DNA of 64,000 bases from Mya arenaria (lineage: Eukaryota; Mollusca; Bivalvia; Myida; Myidae), in the NCBI RefSeq assembly GCF_026914265.1, contig NC_069135.1, forward strand, positions 62,610,738 through 62,674,737, in the 5' to 3' direction. The translations under genes were made by a program, and so were the position numbers. This document shows, piece by piece, positions 25,296-37,662 of the stretch. Below the pieces are notes generated by a model. That model saw only the letters and a list, made by a program, of their open reading frames with translations. It did not search any database and was not told the DNA's origin. Positions within the stretch are counted from its first letter, which is position 1. Each line of letters opens with the position of its first letter.

Positions 25296-25613
25296 TGACT
25301 TATCAAGTCTAGAGGTTGTGGTAAAACATTCTGGATGTCTCCATTCCTCTTCATCCTTTAAACGCACATGTTATTGTAGCTACAAACGAGGATGGAATCA
25401 TCAGTGTCCATGCATAGGCCCTAAGGCTATTCAGCTTGTCTGACTTTACAAGCAGCTTAACCTTGCATTCTCCTGTTATTTCAGTTACTGAATTTTTGTT
25501 ATCACATGATACGAATATTGAACCAGTATCAGAATCTTACGTTGACCAGCGCGGGTTTGTTACAAACTGTTTTCCATTTGCGGTTTCCTTACTTAAGTCG
25601 TTGTTGATAAGTC
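25296..25613 (-). pseudogene. C-terminal fragment of a TRIM-like gene
   Basis: The reverse complement matches the propeller half of the intact genes. Equivalents of PATGSMYVSC, TEIKSDG, KSDKLN, LCMDTDG and SVLPQPLD are visible, with frameshifts and substitutions. The 5' side stops abruptly where the TA-associated repeat begins (CTTTATTAAGAATTG at about 25616). The 3' side lacks the last 20 or so codons of the family. Confidence 0.8.
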
Positions 25614-25628
25614 TGATCTTTATTAAGA

Positions 25629-25725
<97 letters not shown>

Positions 25726-25885
25726 TTTATGCACTGTGCTGTTTGTAAAGTTGTGTGCTGTTCAATGTTTCTTGTTTGTGAATTTGTGTTCTATGTCTTT
25801 GGCGTTGCCCATTGCCACTAAACCGGGTTTATGTTTAAACTTTTTGCTACTGAGCATGTTTCTGTAGCTTTTTGCATATATATTG
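25614..25885 (+). repeat. Dispersed TA-associated repeat, copy 3, with long (TA)n
   Basis: Starts with CTTTATTAAGAATTG as in copy 2, then a (TA)n tract at 25633-25722 replaces the middle block, then the AGTATTTATGCACTGTGCTG block and the tail GAGCATGTTTCTGTAGC follow. It abuts and truncates the TRIM-like fragment. The ORFs of alternating Ile-Tyr are the TA tract read in frame. Confidence 0.75.
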
Positions 25886-27377
25886 CCGATCCTCAATTTT
25901 CTTCGGATACCTCTATGTAGATTTTACAGAGCAAACACGGAATAATAGTAGCAATAAACCCGCCTCTGTTCATGTGAGCTCAGTTACAAAGGTGTGGAGA
26001 ACATCTGCTGTGAAAAAGGTGCATTGAACGAAAACTCTTATTCGCTCACTTCAATAAGCAGAAGGAGAAATCGCTGAGGATAAAAAGCCTAAAAGATGTT
26101 ATTGCTGTATTAATCGGGTACAGGTTACTCTAAATGTACGCGGGTACTAGTCAAAACGAGCCTGAACCGTGGTTACACGTCAATGCCCTAATTGCTACGT
26201 CCAGAATAAAATTACCAATTTCATTCTGAAAAGATTTAAAGTGATATTGGCAGAAATCTGAATTATTTTGTTTTGCAATTCAAATGCATTTTTATGTGAA
26301 TAAATGTTTAAAAGATTCCGCAGTTTTTATTGTATAATCATGTACTGCTTTTGATTTGAAAACTGGTAATTATAAAGGTTGAATATGTGTACAATGAACA
26401 TGTTGTTTTTTCTTGTTCACATTAGGCAGTCAATTATATGAATTCGTATAAGTACATATACATGTGTTTTTATACTGAAACTCATATGCTCGATGAACCC
26501 ATATTTTATTGGTTTATGGAAAGGGTTGAATGTGCAGAGGAAACAATATGTAAATATAATAACCATAAACATATTTCAAACACGCTTTCTTGACCTTGAA
26601 TGATTTGAAAAAACGGTCGATCACAAAAAATATAAACTGTCATGACTTTATCTGTAATATGTTTTCGGTCATTTGTTTTACATATAAAAAATCAGCAAGC
26701 AGTAACCCTTCAAATATTACAAACAATAAACGGTCTAGCAGTCATTTTAACAATAATGTCAGTGACTCTATGAGAAAAAAAACTTACTTGTACGTCGGAT
26801 AGCTTAACTTGTACATACATGACCATGTAAATGCATTAATAAAACAAGTTTTACGGTCCTGGATTAAGACCTTCTCACTTGAGTCACTTATAGCTTGTCT
26901 AGTTTAAGGTGTTTACCATTTTTAAGATATATTTATATTATATGAATTAGTACAATACCCTGGTGCATCGCAATTTTCACTGGTGACAGTGCACTCAAGA
27001 TGAGGTCGTTTTTAAACATTTGTTTTTCAGCTTCACAAAACATAAACGTAATGATACAAACAGTGTATCAATAAATCGCATACTAAATAAATTATACTTT
27101 ACTTCATTTGTTATTTATAACATGTTTTTCATATATCAACAACTATTCAATAGTAATGTATGTACATAAGCCTCAAAGGCAGTCTGGTATGTCGAAAAGT
27201 CCTGTGAAGTTTCAACAAACGCACTTATATTCATATATAAATTAGCGTAAATATAATAAAGGCAACTGTCAAATATTTCATCGAATTAAAGCCATTATTG
27301 TTGGGTTTGGTTAGAAACTAAACTGTCGGATTGATATCATCCGGAGACAAACTCTTTTGCCTCATGGTTAGTAAAAT
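25886..27377. other. Downstream flank of gene C
   Basis: Homologous to the downstream flank of gene E: 25960-26480 resembles 36390-36880, and 26850-27377 resembles parts of 37180-37660, 47880-48387, 53515-53996 and 62035-63584. The immediate 3' flank carries GGATTGATATCATCCGGAGA-like sequence shared by most copies. No gene was found, and the short ORF at 26590-26802 is not convincing. Confidence 0.6.
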
Positions 27378-28982
27378 TTAGATTTGAAACACATAAATTT
27401 TATCACAATTTCCACCGACAAACAGCCTCTTCGTACATTTATCAAGAGCCACTGCCCGAGGATTAAAGTCCAGAGGTTGTGGTAAAACACTCTGGATGTC
27501 TCGATTCCTCTTCACCCTAAACACGTCTTTGCTGTAGTAGCTACATACGAGGATAGAACCATCAGTGTCCATACATAGCCCTAATGGACTATTTAGCTTA
27601 TCTGACTTCACAAATAACTTAACATTGTCGTCACTTGTTATTTCTGTTATTGATTGTTTGCTATTACATGATATGTACATGGAACCAGTTGCTGGATCTT
27701 GTGTTGAACAGTGTGGAACAGTGACAAACTGGTCTCCATTCTCTGTGGTTTCCTGACTTAAGTCATTGTTGATAACCCTGATTTGTTTTCCATCTTTATC
27801 TACTTCAATAGTTTTTGCAGGATTCAAACTCTGGACTTTCAGCGTTTTGTTGAAACATTCTACGGCGATACATTTACTGTCAATGTTTATATCCCGGAAC
27901 ATGGTGATGTCTGTCGCGGGTGACTTCAGGTGGAGTATTTTAGCTTGGCCATTATATGTCACAAATGCTTCACCGTGCTCAGTAACTGACAGCTGCCATG
28001 GCTGGGATTGTAATTTAACGTTTGAAACAAGAGTAGAATTGCCAGTATCGAATATCTTTAGTTTTGAATTGGTGTAGTCCGTTAATAAGACCAGGTTTTC
28101 TCGTAACAACGCAATGTCTGTGATTTCACTTGTGTTTCCGTCACTTTCATGCTTGATAGTTATCGTCTGAACAAGAAAAGGTGCCTTGACTAGACGAAGC
28201 AGTGATGTTTTATCTGGAACAAAGCCATATCTGACAATACTGACTTCGTTACAAAGCTTTTGAACATTGTCTTCGATCGCATCTACATCTCTGTTTGATC
28301 CAGCCACAAGGATGGCAAGTTGCATGTCTTGTTTGTTGTTTTTATACGTTTCGATACCTTCAAACCAGGAACCAAGCTGACCAAGAACACACTCATATGT
28401 GGAGACCACAGCCTTTAACGTCCTTATGTCTGCCATCTTTATTTTATCAAGTTCAGCTTTAAACGTCCCCATTGCGTTGTGGTAATAGAAGTCAACTTCC
28501 TCAAGGTTCCTTTTTGCCTCCTTCATTTTCGCAGTGTATGCTGATTGTAAAGTCCTAAGCTTATCGAAAGCCGTTTCATAGTCTTTGTTGTCCACGAACT
28601 CTTGGGAAAAATCGCTGATGGACTTAACATTAAGGCAAACTTTATGCCCAAGAATCACACACTGGTCACAACATAATTGCATGTGTGTTTTACAGAAATA
28701 TGCCATTTCGCTGTTAGTGTGAAGATGGCAGTTGTTTTCAATGTGATATTGAAATAGTGTTGTTGGTGTTTGTCTCGGCATGTCTTCTCCTCGTTTTACA
28801 TGATGTGATTTTGACACACGTAATTTCCTGTGCATACCAAGACAGGGTTGACACATATACTCATTACACTCCAGACAAAAACCTTCAACATTCCGTCTCT
28901 GTGCATCACTTAAGCATGGTCCACAATATAGTTCGCCCTCTTTATTTAATAAAATATTATCTGAACCATCCGTGGTAGCCAT
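27378..28982 (-). CDS. TRIM-like B-box/coiled-coil/propeller protein, gene C
   Basis: Single exon, 534 residues, starting MATTDGSDNI. B-box 1-like zinc ligands are Cys20, 23, 36, 39, 44, 47, His51 and His60. B-box 2 is Cys85-x2-His88-x8-Cys97-x2-His100-x4-Cys105-x2-Cys108-x4-His113. Residues 130-245 are rich in charged heptads (coiled coil, dimerisation in this family). The C-terminal half (about 280-534) has NHL-like words such as PLGLCMDTDGSILVCS, typical of propeller domains. There is no RING, so ubiquitin-ligase activity is not implied by sequence. RING-less TRIM-like proteins are expanded in bivalves and often discussed in immunity; the role here is unknown. Neighbouring copies on the same strand indicate tandem duplication. 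Confidence 0.9.
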   Translation of the reverse strand: MATTDGSDNILLNKEGELYCGPCLSDAQRRNVEGFCLECNEYMCQPCLGMHRKLRVSKSHHVKRGEDMPRQTPTTLFQYHIENNCHLHTNSEMAYFCKTHMQLCCDQCVILGHKVCLNVKSISDFSQEFVDNKDYETAFDKLRTLQSAYTAKMKEAKRNLEEVDFYYHNAMGTFKAELDKIKMADIRTLKAVVSTYECVLGQLGSWFEGIETYKNNKQDMQLAILVAGSNRDVDAIEDNVQKLCNEVSIVRYGFVPDKTSLLRLVKAPFLVQTITIKHESDGNTSEITDIALLRENLVLLTDYTNSKLKIFDTGNSTLVSNVKLQSQPWQLSVTEHGEAFVTYNGQAKILHLKSPATDITMFRDINIDSKCIAVECFNKTLKVQSLNPAKTIEVDKDGKQIRVINNDLSQETTENGDQFVTVPHCSTQDPATGSMYISCNSKQSITEITSDDNVKLFVKSDKLNSPLGLCMDTDGSILVCSYYSKDVFRVKRNRDIQSVLPQPLDFNPRAVALDKCTKRLFVGGNCDKIYVFQI

Positions 28983-29559
28983 ATTATTTCTTTACAAAGC
29001 CCTATGCTTTGAAGTTAGCCTGTCTGATATTTTTTGAGTGTTATTCCACACTTCTGAAACGTTTGTTGTCTCATACTTAATTCCTAGGTTCACATATGTT
29101 CTGTTTACCTGAGGTAAAATATCAATGATTAAATTTTAACACATTTTTCGGATCTGATAATATAACCAGTCTTGATTAATATACACGAATCGATCAAGGT
29201 TAATAGTACGCTTTTCAATATCCTGTTAAATCCAGTGCAAACCGTTTTCAGTAAATGATAAGCACATTTTCTGAAAATGGATATATAATATTTTACTTCC
29301 GTGTTGCGCCATATTATCAATATTTCATTGACCCAGCGTAACGAAATGTATAGGATGAGAAGGTAAAATGAAGTTTATGAAAATGCTTTGACCGTGTCGC
29401 GATAAACACCAAAAATATAGATGCATGTGAACCTATTACTTTGTAAATATTTTTGATGAGCTTCATTTCTACTATCTTTTTGAGGACTGCGTGGTTTGAA
29501 CAAATACAACATTTGTAAACAGTATTGATATAGCATTCAATAAATACACCGATAACCTA
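28983..29559. other. Upstream flank of gene C
   Basis: Shares CATTTTCTGAAAATGGATAT and ACTTCCGTGTTG-like words with upstream flanks of genes A and H. No TATA box could be assigned with confidence. Confidence 0.5.
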
Positions 29560-29870
29560 TAACCATTAGCATTTAAACAATATGCACACACTAATGGGGT
29601 AATCAATAGCTATTATATATATACGACATGCATGCACTTCTCCGACACTTACAAGCGTTTGTACAATAAAGATGCACTTATCAGTTATCAAAAGTATTTA
29701 AACAATATCCAAGCGTTTATACAATATGCATGCCCTACTCAGATAAGCATGCGCGTTTTAACAATAAGCTTGTTCTTCTTAAACTAACATAAGAGTTCAT
29801 ACAATGTACATATACTCCTCAGATTATCATACGCGGTCATACAATATACAAGCACCATTCCGATTATAAT
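29560..29870. repeat. 40-bp satellite family, degenerate array
   Basis: Units resemble CAGATTATCATACGCGGTCA followed by TACAATATACAAGCAC. The array is interrupted on its right by the palindromic element at 29873-30024. Confidence 0.65.
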
Positions 29871-29872
29871 TG

Positions 29873-30024
29873 AAGGAATGAATTGTGGGATTGATATCAT
29901 TATCGGGGTATGGACGTAGTTGGGGTGGTTAAAGTGTGTGGAGGTCGGAATCCACGCGTACTTTGACCAACCCAATTGCGTTCATATCCCCGCTAATGAT
30001 ATCAGTTCCGCAATTAATTCCTTA
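29873..30024. mobile_element. Palindromic fold-back element, copy 1
   Basis: About 150 bases form one imperfect palindrome: the left arm begins AAGGAATGAATTG and the right arm ends CAATTAATTCCTTA. The arms share GATATCATTA and CGGGGTATG-like blocks. The centre is GTGGAGGTCGGAATCCAC. The related element at 46649-46798 has the same layout and nearly the same centre, and a solo right arm lies at 30258-30322. It has no coding capacity. Confidence 0.75.
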
Positions 30025-30257
30025 TATTTACACCAATAGTTTATTATTTCATTCAAGAATTGTTAAGTTAATTGTTAAATATTTTATTTCATTTAAGAAA
30101 ACCTTACAGTAATCATTTCTCACCCATTCTGTAAATAGACCGACCCGACTGTAACCGGAAACATTTTATCAAATGACGTCACAAAAACGCGGGAAAAGAT
30201 CAACCCCTTGAATTCACTTTTAAACGTTAAATACTTGCTAATTGAAAAATGGTGATC
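30025..30257. other. Spacer between palindromic element and solo arm
   Basis: AT-rich sequence with a CCGACCCGACTGTAACCGG stretch; nothing else recognised. Confidence 0.4.
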
Positions 30258-30322
30258 GAACATTTTAACCAGCCCAACTACGTTCATATCCCGATATTGA
30301 CATCAATCACGCAATTTCCTTA
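30258..30322. mobile_element. Solo right arm of the palindromic family
   Basis: TTTTAACCAGCCCAACTACG, CGTTCATATCCCG and CACGCAATTTCCTTA match the right arm of the element at 29873-30024 in the same order. No left arm is seen, so it is a truncated copy. Confidence 0.6.
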
Positions 30323-30339
30323 ATCAATATACATTATCA

Positions 30340-31130
30340 TGAGCGTTTATACAATATTCAATAAACATGCACTAATCAGATTATCATGAACGCCTTATTA
30401 ACTCACTTGCACGCAAAAACGTTATTACAACATAAATGCATTACTCAGATTATGATAAGTGGTTAAACAATATAAATGCATTACTCAGATTGTCATAAGT
30501 GGTTATTCAATATAAATGCATTACTCACATTATGATAAGTGGTTAAACAATATAAATGCATTACTCAGACTAAGAAAAGTGGTTATACAATATAAATGCA
30601 TTACTCAGATTATAATAAGTGGTTAAACAATATAAATGCATTACTCAGATTGTCATAAGTGGTTATTCAATATAAATGCATTACTCACATTATGATAAGT
30701 TGTTAAACAAAATAAATGCATTACTCAGATTGTCATCAGTGGTTATTCAATATAAATGCATTACTTACATTATGATAAGTGGTTAAACAATATAAATGCA
30801 TTACTCAGATTGTCATAAGTAGTTATTCAATATAAATGCATTACTCAGACTAAGAAAAGTGGTTAAACAATATAAATGCATTACTCAGATTGTGATAAGT
30901 GGTTATACAATATAAATGCATTACTCAGACTATGATAAGTAGTTATACAATATAAATGCATTACTCAGATTGTCATAAGTGGTTATACAATATAAATGCA
31001 TTACTCAGATTGTCATAAGTGGTTATTCAATATAAATGCATTACTCAGACTATGATAAGTGGTTATACAATATAAATGCATTACTCAGAATAAAAAAGTG
31101 GTTATATAATATAAATGTATTACTCAGACT
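30340..31130. repeat. 40-bp satellite, regular array
   Basis: From about 30430 to 31125 the unit TTACTCAGATTGTCATAAGT plus GGTTATTCAATATAAATGCA repeats every 40 bases about 17 times with few changes. Variants alternate in a way that suggests higher-order copying (TGTCATAAGT, TATGATAAGT and TAAGAAAAGT units). This is the most homogeneous tract of the family in the window, so the most recently amplified. Confidence 0.95.
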
Positions 31131-31555
31131 ATGAGTCGTCCCGTTTTTCGATGTTTATCTGCTCAGTCATGGAAAGCGATTTTTCAATTCTTCTCGTTTA
31201 ACGGGGAGTGAATTTCTAAATATCGCAAAATTGTTTTAAATTTGTAACAGCCTTACACTAAAACGTATTCTCATATTTTTAAAGCAGCCGTTTTACACTG
31301 AAGGTTGCCAACTGCTGTTGTAACCTAAAGTGCATTCAAAGAAGGAAAATCACGCTGGTCAGCTGTGTTCCAGCTTGTTTGTTTCTCAGAATGCTTTAAA
31401 AAGACCTTTGGTATTTGTTTCATATATCATTATGAAAGTTCAAATATAAATTATACTTTTTTATACTTCATTACTAATCGCGTATCGTAATTCTTATAAC
31501 TATAAGTCGTATAAGCAATTAAGATTATTTTGACAATACTATTACGTTCATTCTA
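31131..31555. other. Intergenic, nothing recognised
   Basis: No supported feature. Confidence 0.5.
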
Positions 31556-31825
31556 GGTCATTTTGGCGCCCACGGCACCCCCCCCCTCCCCCGTTAAAAT
31601 CGTCCAAGCTTAATTTTCCTTTTAATAAAGGAAAGAAAAGTAATAAAATACGCCCCAAATGCACCATTTTGGACTAGAAATTGTGAAAATGTTCGTAGGG
31701 GAGTACCCCCAAACACCCATACAAACCCTTTCAATCAAATATTTTTCGGTTCTGAGGGAAGGGGCGCAAGTCAAAAGTTACTCCCCTAAGTCTAACGTCA
31801 AATTGTGGATGCGCCCCTGAATGTA
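31556..31825. repeat. Putative interspersed repeat with C-run and GGGGCGC motifs
   Basis: Contains CACGGCACCCCCCCCCTCC, TAGGGGAGTACCCCCAAACA and GTGGATGCGCCCCTGAATG. This combination resembles widespread degenerate invertebrate repeats that I recall. The base composition differs sharply from the AT-rich neighbourhood. No ORF. Confidence 0.4.
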
Positions 31826-34603
31826 ACTTTTGAACCTGAAACATGTTTATAAGATGTTATTATGATTTGTTTTGTGATGTTCGCATGGCAACATTGCAAA
31901 GATTTACATATTTTCAAAGTAGAAATGCTGCATGAGAAGTTCATTAGCAAAGTTGAAAATGGGTTCCGAAATATTTCTATCCTTCTCAATGGATAAAAGT
32001 TGAACTTCTGGCACATCGGTATGAATTTGAATGTCTGTCGTTCAAAATATAGCTTATACACAAAATGAAATGAAGCGTATTCAATATTACTTTTTACTTA
32101 TTGATCATCTGTTGTGTAATTACTGCACTTCTTGTGCAGGTAAAAGTGAAATAAAACGGGCAAGTACTCTTAAGACAAGTGTTCTATCTCTTTGAGCGGG
32201 TGCAGTCTTTTGTAGATAATCCATACGATTATATCATGTAAAAGTTTGTTGCAAGAAAACACGCGAAAGTATTTGAGAAACAGCGAAATATATATTAAAA
32301 CTGCTTAAAACGGTATAAGGAGCATGAGAAGGAGAGATCGGTTATTTTGCAATATAAAAGGATCAGGGAGTGTTTAGTGTTTCAGGATTGTTCTCCTCAA
32401 TGATCCTGAAAAGGAGGGATCGTTCATTGTTCAATGTAAATGTATTATTCTCCTAGCGCGTGGATGAAGGATCAGCGATTCTTCGATGTTAATGTTTTAT
32501 TCTAATATGTCTTGGATATATTCAAAATACATCGATCTTAATATATTTTGATACCTAATTCATTCCGATATAAAAGGTAGTTTCGTATACTAATTTTCGA
32601 TTCTCGGGTCTTATAAATACATTTTAGACTTTGAAAAATAGTAAAAACATGTGTATTATCAAACTACAAACGCTTCTTCTGCTAGCCAATTGCAATAACA
32701 ATATGATTAAATTAATTTAGAAATACATAGTAATTGATAAATCAATCAATAAATCCAATAAACCATTAAACCCTGTACATCATCTATCAATTTTCATCAC
32801 CATCCCCTATCATGAACAACATCATCACATCTGTTATCAAACTGTAACTGTAAGAAAGGGTACGTTAAAATTCAGCCAAGCAGGTACAGTGTCATATCAA
32901 GCGTCTCTGTTTTAACCATTGGGACAACCTTTAGCCTAAATTATCGTGCAAAAGTTACAATAATTACCATTCAAACAGCAGTACAAGTCCTTACTTCTGA
33001 ATAACCACTTACCGAAGCCGATACACAAATAAATGAATTATAGATGTCCGTTAGACACTTATTATTCTGGTATCATTTCAAAGGGTACTGTGTGCAAAAC
33101 AATACAACTAAAAAAAAACTGGTAAACTATCATAGCATACCAAACAAGATATTGTGGCCGTCATTTTACACAAATTTAAGTTGAAATACATAAATAACAC
33201 ATTGCTATAAATGTATGTTCAATGTGCGTACATATTAGAGATCAGCCATTGAATAATTTCAAACAATACCGAAATTATATGTGGTTATGAGGCATCATGT
33301 ATACGGTTAATGGAGCTATCCAAGTATTACTAAGCTTATTTGTGGGTCGTATTCATTACGTAATACATTGTGAAACACGTTCCATTCCAACGCCAAATTG
33401 TATACAGAAACTAAACATTTGGTATACCATTAAAAGGATTACACTATTTAATATATCAGTAAAATAATTGTTCAATGGTTATTTAATAAACGAACATAAT
33501 GATACCATTAGACTTAACAGCAGTGCACAAGAGGCATACAAGTATAGGTCAAGACCAACCCCCCGAAGCCTAAGAAGGAGAGTGTTTGGTCGGGGGTTAT
33601 TTCCGTTTACCGCTTTAAAGGTGCATGTCTGCAGACAAATTTATCAACAAGATAATACGAAAATTGCGTAGTGTTGTAGCTGAGACAGTTTGTTTCAACA
33701 TATAGTCTTTTAAAAACAGTCTGAATATTCTCTAAACGTTACACAGTCGATATTATGTTTAACACAGACGTTCCTGCGCAGTGGTTCTCCCAGTATGCTG
33801 CTATGAACACTAGGACCAAGTCAGTTTTTATTCACCGTTAACAATGTTTATATTCAATTGTTGTATGTATTTTTATTTTTCTCTTATATCAAAAATAAAA
33901 TAAATAGATATTAAGGATACAAATATACTTTAGTTTTTTTAACAAGCTTTACTTGGAAAGGCGAAACAACACCCTTTTACCCAAATTACACCGAATCACC
34001 TTAAAACCGTCCCCTGCCAGAACTTAAAATTCGATGACAGTTCTTGAATTTTGATCTCATAGAACAGTGCAAGAACTTTCTAGCACTTCACGTTATAAAA
34101 TATAGTAACTACTGAGGTCAATGTCAATATTAAGTCCTAGAATGCGTTGATTTTGAAATATCATAGGACATGCAGTTCTATAACTGGCTATAAACGTTCG
34201 ATTGGTCAATTGTTTTATACAGAAGCTGGATTTGGTTTGGTTTGTATGGTTTAAAACAAAATACCATATTTCTTGAAAACGTTAAAGCATTTCCACTTAA
34301 AGTTTCTTATTTCTTTGAGTCAAAGCATACTTCAAAATTGTATTAAAAATAAATAATAGTTGGTCGTGATTATCAAAACAATTCTTTGAAAGTTTTTAAC
34401 TCTTAAAAATAAGAAAAAATGACTTGAAATTCTTCGGGCTTTGATGTGTTATACCTACTTTTCTCTGATCGTACCAATTGCTATTATCTATTTAGATTCG
34501 ATTTATAGGTTGTTAATTTTATACAATAGTTTTATTCAGTAAAGATGACAAAGATCATAATATATGTGTAATAATGAACATAATATAAACAAAAAATCAA
34601 AAT
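31826..34603. other. Long intergenic region, no gene recognised
   Basis: About 2.8 kb of AT-rich DNA. At 32315-32500 there are weak repeats of AGGATCAGGGA and AAGGAGGGATCG words. The plus-strand ORF at 33468-33671 (67 residues) has no recognisable domain or conserved context. Confidence 0.5.
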
Positions 34604-35783
34604 TCCTCGTTTTGATGACTCTGATTTGTTTTTCATTTCCATATTCGTCAACTATACTGACAGAAGACAGACATGGAGTCTTAAGGGTTTTGTTGAAATA
34701 TTCTACGGCCGTAATTTTGCCAACTACGTTAATTCCGCGAAATATTGCATATGATATTGCCTGCAACTGCAAGTTGACTAATTTAAATTGGTCATAAAAT
34801 GCAACGTAAGCTTCTCCTTACTTTGTAACTGATGTTTGCAAGAGCTTTTAACGAAGTTTCACAGTTGAAGCAATAGTAGCCAAATCATAATTGAATATCT
34901 TAAGACTTAAGTTTTCTTTGTGTGTTACTAAGATAAGGTATTCTCTAAACGGTGCAATGTCTGTAATTTGACATGTATGTTTGTCACTTTCATATTTGAA
35001 CAATTAATGATGCCATGTTTTATCTTGTATAAAGCCATTTCGGACAAAATTGTCGTTGCTACATAGCCGCTGAACATTGTCGTCAATCGCATCTATTTTT
35101 CTTATCGTCCCGAAACATCAGATAGACGAGTTGTTTGCTCTGCTTGCTGTTTGAATATGTGTCTATGTCTTTAATACAGGCAGTCACCGGGCTTAGAAAA
35201 CATTTATACGAAGCGACAATAGCCTTCAACTTTTCTATATCTGCTTTCTTGATAGTGTCAACGTCAGCTTTGAATGTCTCAATTGCGTTGTGGTTATACA
35301 AATCAGTTGCCTCAAGATCAATTTTGGCTTCTTTACTTTCCGCTGTGAATGTATATTATGTTCTCTTCAGTTTCCCCAAAGCATTTTTATTAACTCTTCA
35401 CAATAATCGCCTATGGATTTTACATGAGTGCAAATGTTACCGTGTCCTTAAATGACACACTGATCACAACACAGTTACTGGTGTGATTTACAAAAATATG
35501 TTATTTTCTTGTCTGTATGAAATTAACAATTGATTTCAGCGGGGTATTGAGCTTGTGTATTTGTTTTTTTTCTTGTGAAATCTTCTTATCTTTTGAGATG
35601 GTGGTTTTTTGAAACATGTAGTATCCTGTGTGTATCCAAACATGACTGAAACAGATATTCATCGCATTCGATCCTTAACCTTCAACAGTACGTGTCAGTC
35701 AATCACTTAAGCATAGCTCACAATGTCAGTCGCAACCAGTTGTTAAAATAATACAATCTGAGCCGCCAGATATCGCTAGTTTT
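34604..35783 (-). pseudogene. TRIM-like B-box gene D, heavily decayed and 3'-truncated
   Basis: Order of recognisable parts on the minus strand: the start region near 35783 with the ATG changed to CTA but SGGSD retained; damaged B-boxes; the coiled-coil part at 35083-35301 (DIEKLKAIVASYKC is retained); and the first propeller part at about 34604-34760. The final propeller half is absent and stops occur in all frames. Sequence divergence is greater than in genes A or E, which suggests an older loss. Confidence 0.85.
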
Positions 35784-37662
35784 TTTACTAAATACCTAAA
35801 ATATTACGTGGGATTGTTTCATCGTGTGAACGTCACGTCTATACTTGCATTGCTATTCCGTTGTAGATTGAATTCAATACGAACCTCCGTTTAAATATTC
35901 TGAAATGCTCATGACTGTGTTCAGTTAAACATCTACGTTAGCAAGATGATAACAAGTATTCCCGTATCAGATTATCACAGCTGTGGTTATATATCAGCAG
36001 TCCATACCGTTGGCTCTATTGACCGTTGAGAAATTTCTCGTGTTCGAATGAACAAAGGGACCATTGATGGTGTCTGCTCCGTGTGGTCTTTTCCTTTATT
36101 ACTTCTATAATACTTTTCGGGAAATACATTTTCCTATTACTGAATGCTACATAATTACAAATATATGTTCATTTTAAAGCTTTTATTGCTAGCGGGGTAA
36201 GAAGAGTTAGACAATTAGGACCCGGGTGTCCGATTGTAAGTTACCCTTGAGTATCTGAATATATATATTTTACGCCACAAAACTAAAACGACATATAATA
36301 GTAAGCTTGACTTCTTACAAAACAAGTACAGTTTAAAGGTTTAATCTTTTGTCGTTTTAAAAGAAGAAATGTTTTGTTGGCTTATGTTATATCGAGCACA
36401 AAGGGGAATATCATCAATTAAAAGCACATGGAAAAGAAACTTATTTATTCACTTCAACTAACAGCAGGCAAACAAACTGACGTAAAGCGCAATGAAGTGG
36501 TTTGGTGTAATGATCGGGTACCGTATACAAAATTTTACTTGGGTACCTTCACAAACGTACTCGGACCGTGGGTCCCAGGTTACCAGTCAATGCAATCGCT
36601 AGGATTTTACTTTTGGTTGAAATTAGCAAACAAAACACCATTCGGAAAAGGTTCAAAGAACGTTTCAATTAGAATGAGTCAGTCTTATTGTAAACATATG
36701 CATATCTTTATTTGAATAAATGTTTGGAAGACATTGATGGTTTCTTCGTTAAATTATGTATTCTCCAATTGTTTAAAAATATTGTATTTGTAAAAATGGG
36801 ATATGTGTACAAAGTAAATGTATCCGTTGTGAGTGTCAACAGGTAATCAATTAAACACATTTGTATATATACATGCATAAATGGGTTTCACTAATGTTTA
36901 ATGCATTAAGGTACCCGATGTAAAATGCAAAACGTTGATTCAAGGTGACCCCATGCGAGAATGTAAATAAGGAAGTAAGTACGTTGTTTAATATTGTGAC
37001 ATGTGCAGTTCAAATTTATTAATTAATTACAACATAATAATAAAGGCTGCACACCACCCGATGGGTTTTTTAGACACCAAACGTGTGATTCATCAGTTAT
37101 CAAAGTGAGAATGTTTCGTATTAACAAAATATCTATATAATGCTTATATAATTTTATTTTGCATTATATGTATGACATTTTGCAGTGAATCACTTTAAGC
37201 ATGTAGACTGACAATGTTTTGATTGGTAACTATTTACGATCCAACAACGTAAAAATAATTGGTACATGATAAAAGTGAGTTCAAGATGAAGGTCACTTTT
37301 AAACATGTACTTTTGAAACTCCACACCACATGTACGTCATGAAACAAGCAAATTAACAATACATCGTATGCTAAATAAATAACAATTTACTACATTTGTC
37401 ATTTATAAGATGAATTTCATATTTCAACAACTGTTCTCGGGTATTTTCTCAAAGGCAGTCTACTATATAGAAAGGTCCTATGATGTAACAACAAACGCAC
37501 TAATTCAAATAGTCATGTATAAATTAGCGTAAATATAATTAAGTAAACTGTCACTTAACATTGCATCCAATTGAAACTCACTACTGCGGTTTTTGCTTTG
37601 AAACTACACTGTCGGATTTACAGCATCCGGAGACAAACTCGTTGTAACATGGTTAATTAAAT
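35784..37662. other. Upstream flank of D and downstream flank of E
   Basis: The part at 36390-36880 matches the downstream flank of gene C at 25960-26480. The part at 37180-37662 matches the immediate 3' flanks of genes C, G, H and I. The plus-strand ORF at 36428-36715 falls in this shared flank but is not open in the gene C flank, so I do not call it. Confidence 0.55.

Noticed and set aside
25436..25821. Ile-Tyr repeat ORFs
   Set aside because: They are the (TA)n tract read through, joined to gene scraps on one side.
30340..31130. Possible CRISPR-like array
   Set aside because: Units are contiguous 40-base repeats with no unique spacers, and the genome is eukaryotic; it is a satellite.
36428..36715. 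95-residue plus-strand ORF starting MEKKLIYSL
   Set aside because: Lies in a flank shared with gene C's downstream region, where the equivalent is not open; no domain recognised.
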